The notes under the pieces were generated by a model. That model worked only from the letters and a program-made list of their open reading frames with translations, was not told the origin of the DNA and ran no database searches. The translations under genes were made by a program, and so were the position numbers. DNA of 64,000 nt from Takashimella koratensis (Eukaryota > Basidiomycota > Tremellomycetes > Trichosporonales > Tetragoniomycetaceae): contig BCKT01000008.1 of NCBI GenBank assembly GCA_003116875.1, forward strand, positions 1,014,322 to 1,078,321. The letters are read 5' to 3'. This document shows positions 57,678 to 64,000 of this stretch, one piece after another; position 1 is the first letter of the stretch, and the number at the start of each line of letters is the position of its first letter.

Positions 57678-57783
57678 ACCACCCCACGGCCCAACTCAGA
57701 AGCCACGGGAGCGAGCGACGCATGCAAATCACCACCCCAAGGCCCAACCTAGAAGCCTCGGGAGCGAGCGACGCATGCTTGCC
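57678..57783. repeat. 53-bp imperfect tandem duplication
   Basis: Two adjacent copies begin ACCACCCCA at 57678 and 57731. Both contain GGGAGCGAGCGACGCATGC, with scattered single-base differences elsewhere. Confidence 0.9.
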
Positions 57784-58583
57784 ATTCTCTCGGCCGCTAT
57801 CTCCCTGCGAGTGTTCCCTTCCGGTCATGCCCAATGAGACGAGACTACAAGTCTACACTTAGAAACACCCTTACATTCTAATCTGAACCGAGGCTACTGC
57901 AAACATGCAAGATATAGCACTAGCCGCGGAGGTCCTGCATTGAGTCGTGTCCGGGTGTAGCGCACCTTGTTTACGTCCGAAAGTAGCAGCGGCGAAAATA
58001 CGACGCCTGGAACCATCGGACGGCGAGAGTCGGGAGCTTAGCCCTGGACGCGACGAAGACTGATTGGCTGGTCATGGTCCAGACCGCCCGAGATCCTCGC
58101 CCATAGCAGAGATAAGCACGCGAGGGAATCTCATTTGTTGCAGTACTGTACATGGGCAGTATCGCGTCAGGCATCGGGACAGAGACTCTCGATAGCTGCC
58201 CCCCGGTCGGCCCAGAAGCGGGACAGAGATGCATACAAGACTGCATAGCAGCGCAGTGGGAAGTGAAAACGCGGGTCCAAACCAGCGTGTCGTAAAACGT
58301 GCACTCCACACAGCACGACTCGACGCGAGGTTACGATACATGCCAGGCGCCGAGGAGAACGCGTTCCTGGTGTCAATCTTAATAACGTCGCATACCTCAC
58401 CAACCACGCGTCTACATGACAAGATTCACGACGCCGCGTGGACGCCGTCGGTCGCGGCCATCCATCCTCCACTCCACTCTTCACTTCACCCTCCCCCTTT
58501 CCTCCCCCAGCCATATACTCCCTACTCCAATCCCATTCACTTAACCTAATTACAGATGCCAACTCCACATCATTTGTCACCCT

Positions 58584-60061
58584 TCATGGCGCTCGCATCC
58601 TGTCGTAATCGTCCATGGTCTTGCTCAGAACCTGAGCGGGCGCAGATGAGCTCACTGCTTCGACCGCCCTATCCAGCTGTGTCGGCGGGCAGTGCTACAC
58701 CAGCCGCTTCAGCACCTTGTAACATCTTGTCTTTCTGCAAGTCGTACTCACTCCGTCTGCAGGTGGCGGGTCCAAATCCAGGTTCGTTGGGAAGGAGTAG
58801 CCGTCGCAAATCGCTTTCAACAACGCCTCTACCCTTGGCGACTCATTTCCCAATTCCTTTGCCATCTTCAAGACATGCGGCCAGGTGACATCCAGTATCT
58901 TTCGCCTATCGATGGACTCCATTGCTTTTCCCCATGAAGCCGAGATCTGCAACAAGTTTGCCCATCGCTCCTGGCTTTCGCTATCGTTATCGCCGGCGGC
59001 ATGGAAGAGGGCAGGGTTGAAGAAGACCGCGTCACCTTGCTTGAGTTCGAGCTGGACCATTTGGGCAGCAAAGACCTCGCGGAATTCGGCGTGGCGGTAA
59101 GCCGTGTAGCCGTAGTCAAAGTGCTGGGAGAATGGAAGGAGCTGGGTGGGGCCAGTGTTGATCGGCATGTCGGTGTGAGCGATCGCACCTTGCAAGGTGA
59201 GCAGCTGAGACGCAATCTGCGACACAATCGGGAAGCGAGCAGCAGTGGTCTCGGATTGGAAGCCGAGGTCTGGAGAGATCCAAGTCAGCCGTGTGCCTTG
59301 TCAGTCGGTGCTGGGAGCTCACGGTAGTCGCGGTGGGGCTGCTGAGCACGTCCTCCAGGTTTGACAATGTTGGCCTGCGCCGACATCTGATACCCTGGTC
59401 CTAACCAAGCCTCGCACACGCAATCACTGTCATTTCATTCAGCCCATACTCCTTTTCACACACGTCCCGCTCCACTCTGGACCCACTCACATGATTTCAT
59501 TGGCGTAATACTCTGTAAACCCTCTCGGATCCACCTCGGCATGTTTCTGAAACGAGTTCCAAATCCGATCATTTTTCCCTCCCGGTGCGAAATGGTCCCC
59601 CTTGACCCTCATCTCCGCCTTCTCCTTGTTGATAATCTCTGTGAACGTCCTGTTGGTCCTCTCGATGACCTTTGAGTCGGCGACACATTGCTCGATCGCG
59701 AAGACGCCGGGACCATGGAAGAGGCAGTCGTGAAACTCGGCCATCAGAGCGTCACGGTTGTCGGTTGATTCGAGCAAGAGGTTGCGCACCGAGTCACCGT
59801 TGTAAATGACCACATTCTTCTTCACCGCCGATGACAGCGGGTACCGCGTCGAGTCCGTCTTCTGGCTACCTGGTGATACATCAGCGACCACGCACGATGA
59901 AGCCACGCTCAATACGTACATATCTCTTGAAAAAACGCAATGTCGCTGGAATCAAAAGCCCCTCGAAGTCGGGTCGGATGCTGTACCCTTCCTACCGCGG
60001 CGGCGGCTCCATCTCCAGCGGCTCGTAGGTGCGCTGCTGCTCGAGGAATCAGGCGGCTCAT
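58584..60061 (-). CDS. Phytanoyl-CoA dioxygenase family protein
   Basis: Five exons (60061-59920, 59869-59491, 59426-59323, 59269-58752, 58676-58584) encode 411 aa of a 2OG-Fe(II) oxygenase of the PhyH superfamily. The start (MSRLIPRAAAHLRAAGDGAAAA) looks like a mitochondrial presequence. Landmarks: CLFHGPGVFAIEQC, EYYANEI, then AWLGPGYQMSAQANIVKPGG and PHRDYHLGF with the HxD iron ligands. AIAHTDMPINTGPTQLLPFS follows, then KQGDAVFFNPALFHAAGDND with the distal His. These match the fungal PhyH-like group. The C-terminal 31 residues come from a separate exon and are less certain. The substrate is unknown. It lies next to and on the same strand as myo-inositol oxygenase, 787 bp downstream of it. 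Confidence 0.83.
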
Positions 60062-60848
60062 GGTCTCACGATACGATTAGGTCGACAAGGTTGCAAAGTG
60101 AGGAGACACGAGTGCATGGAGCGAGCGGCGTTCACCTTTTCACTCGAGCACCACCGGCGCCGGGTGTTAGGTGGAAAGTGCCGTTCGCGGACCAGGAATC
60201 TGCCGAAGTCTGATCAAAATCCACCGAAACCTCAAACATCGCTTACAACCCGGTCCCGGAGTTAGCTCTCTTTCCGTACTTATCGCAGCATGCACTGTGT
60301 AAAGAGGGTTCAAAGACAGTGGAATGCACACGCAAGCAGCGCGTACGTGAGCTCAAACCTGACACGGAAGCTGATAGCAAGCTTACATTGACTGTAGAAT
60401 CTGTGACAGTTGGCTAAAAGGCCAACGGCCGCCGGCGGCCGGTGGTCAGAAGAGCAGACCCAATGACTGATTGCTTGGTTGTCGCCAAGCTTGAGCTCCA
60501 AAGTGGTTATCATATTTCAAACTCCACATCTCACAGTTAACCAGTATCATTCTGACACCGCTATCCATTCAAACAAAATAATATATAGACAAAGCCGTTT
60601 CGGGACAGAGTAGACCCTATGTTGACTAACACCTAGCCTAACAATCATGTTTGGAATACTCAATACTCTTTCTCTCTCGTCAACCTATCCACTCGGTGGT
60701 GATTTGAGTGAGCGTATTACTACTTTAGTCCTTGAAGTCAAGCGACTGCGTGAGCAGGCAAGGTTCTTGCTGATTCGTTTTTTACATGGACCACAAAGAC
60801 ATTTACTTTACTATCTACAACATCTCTTTCATCCTATCCTTCATCGAA
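60062..60848. other. Promoter of the PhyH-like gene and 3' flank of MIOX
   Basis: A GC-rich near-palindrome (CGGCCGCCGGCGGCCGG) lies at about 60427-60443. CGG-type half sites in inverted orientation are the kind of element bound by Zn2Cys6 factors, but a chance GC run is equally possible. AT-rich DNA follows (60560-60600). No gene is supported. Confidence 0.45.
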
Positions 60849-62245
60849 TCACCAGTTGATCTTCTCCGGGAAGTACTTTGCGATCAGACCCTCATAGTAG
60901 GGCCTAAGAACCTTTGCGTCCGGTCGTGAGTCCGACTTGGAGTACAGGTCGTAAGGGTTAAACGCGAGGACATCCTTGAGAGCCTGTTTGTCCTCTTGGT
61001 TCTCAAAGTAGGTGTACGCACGCTCTCGGTGCCACGGGTAGAAGCTGTGGTATCGGATCATGTTGAGAGCGGCTTGAGGAAGGGACGACTGCTCTTTGCA
61101 GACCATGTACTTTGTAAATCCGGTCAGCAGTAGGTCCACAGGGCTCTCGTTGAGAATTGTGGAAGTGCAATACTCACAAGATACTCGTCGTGACCCCAGG
61201 AGATCATGAGCTTCTGCAACCCACATCCCGGCTCATAAATCCCGTATTTGGTCGAGTAGACCGGGTGATTGATATCCGGGCACTCCTTGAAGGTGTCCGA
61301 GTAGACGATCTTCTCAGTAGGGATCTGGCACCCGACAACATAGGTGTCCCCAACGACGTCCTGGTGAGATAGAAACATGTTTAGTGAGTATAGTCGACTT
61401 GACTTGATATGTGGCATGACAAACCCTAAAGAAACCAGATAGAAAACGCACCCATTGTCCGTCGGAACCGAAGAAGTAGAGAAGTTTGCCGAGGTCATGG
61501 ACGAGGCCGGTGACTTGCATCCAGTCGGGCTTGCCGTCCTTGCGCATCGCCTCGGCAGTCTGAAGGAGGTGCTCGATCTGAGTGGCGTCGGTGTCCGGGT
61601 CACTTGCGTCGACCTGAGCAAGGTATCAGTGCCTTGTCATATCTTAGCTTCTCGCTGCTAACATTGGACTATGTCCAGCGCTGACATGAAAGGAATAGCG
61701 GAGAAGGGTAGAAGGGAGTGAGAGAAATTGACCAACTCACCAAGGTGTTCAAGAGCTCCATGGCTTCCCAAACGCCCATAGTGGCGCGAGGCTTCTCGAA
61801 AGCCTTGCGACGAGCATCCACATTGAACGCGACAGTCTGCTTCGTGTGCTGCTCACTATTGATGAACAAAAGTCTCAGCTTTCTGTTCTTTCCCTCAATC
61901 CACTACACGCCTGCCTCGCCCACTTACATGTAGAAACGGCGCGAGCTCTCGTTGCTGTCGACGAACTGGCGGAACCCAGCCTTGTCCTTCTCGCTGTCAA
62001 ACACGGACTCGTCGTAGGCGTTATCGGCAGCCTTGAGCTTTTGAACGTTGATATCGTCGATAGCGTCGGAGATCTTGTCAAACTTGGCTCCCGTAGGGTC
62101 TGCCGGTCAGGGGGTTAGGATGTGGCGGTTGAGTCAGCGATATGAGTCAGGTTGTTGGAAGGGAAAGCCATCAGAAGGGTTGGGAGGTGGAGGTGGACGG
62201 AGGGGTAAACTTACCGTCGCTGCGGACCTGAACTGCAATAGGCAT
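60849..62245 (-). CDS. MIOX: Myo-inositol oxygenase
   Basis: Six exons (62245-62215, 62099-61928, 61855-61741, 61613-61452, 61360-61178, 61109-60849) encode 307 aa. MIOX is a di-iron enzyme that cleaves myo-inositol with O2 to D-glucuronate, the first step of inositol catabolism. Landmarks: [65 protein letters not shown] with the HD metal ligands, [42 protein letters not shown] and [12 protein letters not shown]. The end [31 protein letters not shown] is typical. Exon 1 is 31 nt. It is divergent from a Zn2Cys6 regulator. Confidence 0.94.
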
Positions 62246-62801
62246 GATGTGAGAGTTGTTTTCTGGGCAAAGTGTGGTCTGAGGTGAGGTGAGGAAAGCT
62301 GAGGTGAGGCGGGAATGGTCTGAACTCGTTCACCCCCCGCCACTTCCAAGGTCTTTTATATGTCCAACTCTCACGCTCACATGAAAGCGAAGCATCACTC
62401 CTATCCTGTCTCGACCTCCGATATCCAATGGAAATCGGATCAAACACAAGCAGTGCAGGGTACGTTCTCACCCAACGACTCGTGACTGCCTATACTTTCC
62501 GAGTCTATAAGACCCGTCCAAACGTTAGGCTGTCGGGCGATATTTTTTTCTCCCGCCGTTCTTTTGGGGAACACCGGGAATCGAAAAAATCGACCGAGCC
62601 GTGAGCTGGCTAAGCCTAAGCCTCTGGCCTCCGGTATCGGTGTCGGTGAGGTTCGGACCGTAATTTGACGTTTGGTACAAACCCTCCATCCTCGACATTC
62701 ACAACATTGTCGTCCACATCCTCCCGTGTGGGGCTCAGCATCAATTTTCCCTTTACCCCTTCCCCCTTACCTTTGTCCTCCGTCGAATCAAAGCGGCCGC
62801 A
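62246..62801. promoter_or_regulatory. Divergent promoter of MIOX and a Zn2Cys6 regulator
   Basis: The 556 bp between starts serve both genes. A T-rich tract (62543-62552), an A-run (62584-62589) and CCTCCGGTATCGGTGTCGG (near 62630) are visible; the last contains CCGG and CGG triplets of the sort Zn2Cys6 factors bind, so autoregulation or local control is possible. Confidence 0.45.
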
Positions 62802-64000
62802 ATGGAATCTACCACCACCTGCGACTGGTGTCGAAGTCGAAAGGTGAGTTACAGTCCAATCTCATGAAGAAAAAAAAAAAAAAAAAAAGAACCGACCGCT
62901 CATGACACACCGCTGACGTTGGGCAACCTGGGTACTTGATCACTTGATGCGTTTCGCGGTCGATTGGAGTTAGGTCAAATGCATGCCGCTAGAGAGCTCG
63001 GAGACAGCCGCTGCGCGCTCGGCGAATCTCGACCCCACATGTCAACGGTGTTTCCGACGACGAGCTTGCTGTACCTTTGACTATGTGATGAAACGACCTG
63101 GTCGACCGAAAGGGTGAGCACCGACCAAGATCACCGCCGAGAACTTTTAACAACAACCATAGTGGTGAAGCACCATGAGCTGACGTTTCCTTGGGGGTGG
63201 TGGGCGCTCTTGGTTGGTGTTTAGGAGCTCTGGGAAACGCCGACGATCCAGTGCGTACGATGAGAGCGGGCGAAGCGACGATTCTCGCGACCCATCCACG
63301 CCCGCCTCGAGTCGGGCACGACTTCCTTCTGCCCCTCAAGCTACCTTTGATCCCTTGGATGCCTTGTCCAACACTGGGCCTGATATAAATTCGCTTTTCG
63401 GATCAGCCAAAGCTGCACTCACTGCCCCCGTGAGCACCAACAACGATACACTCTTCCTGGATGCAATCTTGTCAAAACTACCGACGAGCGACGACTTGTA
63501 CCTCCCTGCGCACGCGTTCCCTTCATTAGCGCCCACAGCGCCCGGCGGACTTTCAGCGCCCATGTTCGACTTTTCACTACCTTCGCCCGCTCCAGCTGCG
63601 GTCCCTCAACCTCAACCATTCAGCTCGCCGCACCCACTCGGTACCGCGCCAGGGATCACGCACACACCTCCAGCAGGAATCAACCCGGCGGCGCTGGCCA
63701 CCTCTTCCCTCACCCCGCAAGGCCAAACAGACTCGCTCCCTTCCCTCGTCGGACCAGCCTACACCCCGATCATCCCTCTCGTCGACGTATCCCTCACCGC
63801 GAGCTGCGACCCGACAACGGGGAGACCTAAACTCAGCCCGTTACCAAGTATCGAGCTCGTCGCACCTTGGCAAGATATTTGTTTCTTCGTGTCCCTGCAC
63901 ATGAAACACCAGCACGCGCTGGTTCCTCTCGTCCATAAGCCCTCATTCGCACAGGACATGTTACATCGGCGGGACGAGCACGACGAGCAGTTCAGGGGTC
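62802..64000 (+). CDS. Zn2Cys6 fungal transcription factor (5' part; runs off the window)
   Basis: Exons 62802-62843, 62974-63113 and 63225 to the window end, with no stop reached. The zinc cluster is split by intron 1: CDWCRSRK-VKC in exons 1-2, then CQRCFRRRACC. Nineteen residues separate the third and fourth Cys, wider than the usual 5-12. A basic linker (KRPGRPK) follows, then Ser/Pro-rich sequence. Near the window end a region like the start of the fungal-specific factor domain appears (SIELVAPWQDICFFVSLHM, QHALVPLVHKPSFAQDML). Intron 1 contains a 20-nt poly-A run (about 62869-62888). Position divergent to MIOX suggests a local regulator; this is inference. Confidence 0.82.

Larger units (their letters stand above)
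56612..58583. other. 2 kb intergenic region upstream of ATG1
   Basis: Contains a GAC trinucleotide run (56682-56702) close to the ATG1 start, G/A-rich DNA (56740-57370) typical of an antisense view of a pyrimidine-rich leader, and a two-copy 53-bp repeat (57678-57783). I could not support a gene, although several short frames exist at 58000-58580. Confidence 0.45.

Noticed and set aside
59387..59492. An apparent non-canonical intron end in the PhyH-like gene, since the AG before MSAQAN puts the reading frame out.
   Set aside because: An upstream acceptor (GACAG before 59426) gives a normal GT..AG intron of 64 nt, restores frame and adds the expected AWLGPGYQ segment.

Overview
This 64 kb window is nuclear DNA of a fungus, most likely a basidiomycetous yeast (Tremellomycetes-like; inferred from gene content and architecture, not proven). 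Genes are dense and intron-rich: 2 to 16 exons, introns mostly 45-110 nt with GT..AG ends and CTGAC/CTAAC-like branch sites, and several exons of only 19-27 nt. The products include a fungal-type ATG1, an eIF2B beta, an MSC7-like aldehyde dehydrogenase, a myo-inositol oxygenase and two Zn2Cys6 regulators. I see no tRNA, rRNA, CRISPR array or intact transposon. One 100-N assembly gap lies inside a poly-C tract.

Layout. 0-7 kb: tail of an unidentified gene, COQ1 (ubiquinone side chain), and a 16-exon ubiquitin-conjugating enzyme with an N-terminal UBA domain and a BIRC6-like UBC domain. 8-21 kb: a Zn2Cys6 regulator, a C2H2 zinc-finger protein, an orphan acidic protein and a small membrane-anchored or secreted orphan, separated by long intergenic DNA with minisatellites. 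21-28 kb: housekeeping block with MSC7-like ALDH, NAC alpha (with a striking His-Asp tract), prefoldin subunit 1 and a 2OG-Fe(II) oxygenase. 29-33 kb: a 1169-residue single-exon protein next to a 56-nt poly-C run. 33-37 kb: a gene-poor island with two diverged Cys-rich paralogues of unknown function, one apparently frameshifted, ending at the gap. 37-53 kb: a compact block with a small conserved coiled-coil protein, eIF2B beta, GUF1, cysteine synthase, FRG1, proline-pathway PRO2 and SRP14. 53-57 kb: ATG1. 58-64 kb: a phytanoyl-CoA dioxygenase-like oxygenase, myo-inositol oxygenase and a divergent Zn2Cys6 regulator that runs off the window end.

Most notable are two apparent in-frame gene fusions in the compact block. 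GUF1 (mitochondrial translation factor 4/LepA) runs without a stop into a pentatricopeptide-like protein, through a segment resembling a mitochondrial presequence. A predicted HExxH metalloprotease-like domain is spliced in frame onto gamma-glutamyl phosphate reductase (PRO2). The Cys-rich paralogue pair is the best candidate for an undescribed family.

Exon boundaries were deduced by hand from splice signals, reading frame and remembered family sequence; no search was run, so family names rest on recognised motifs.
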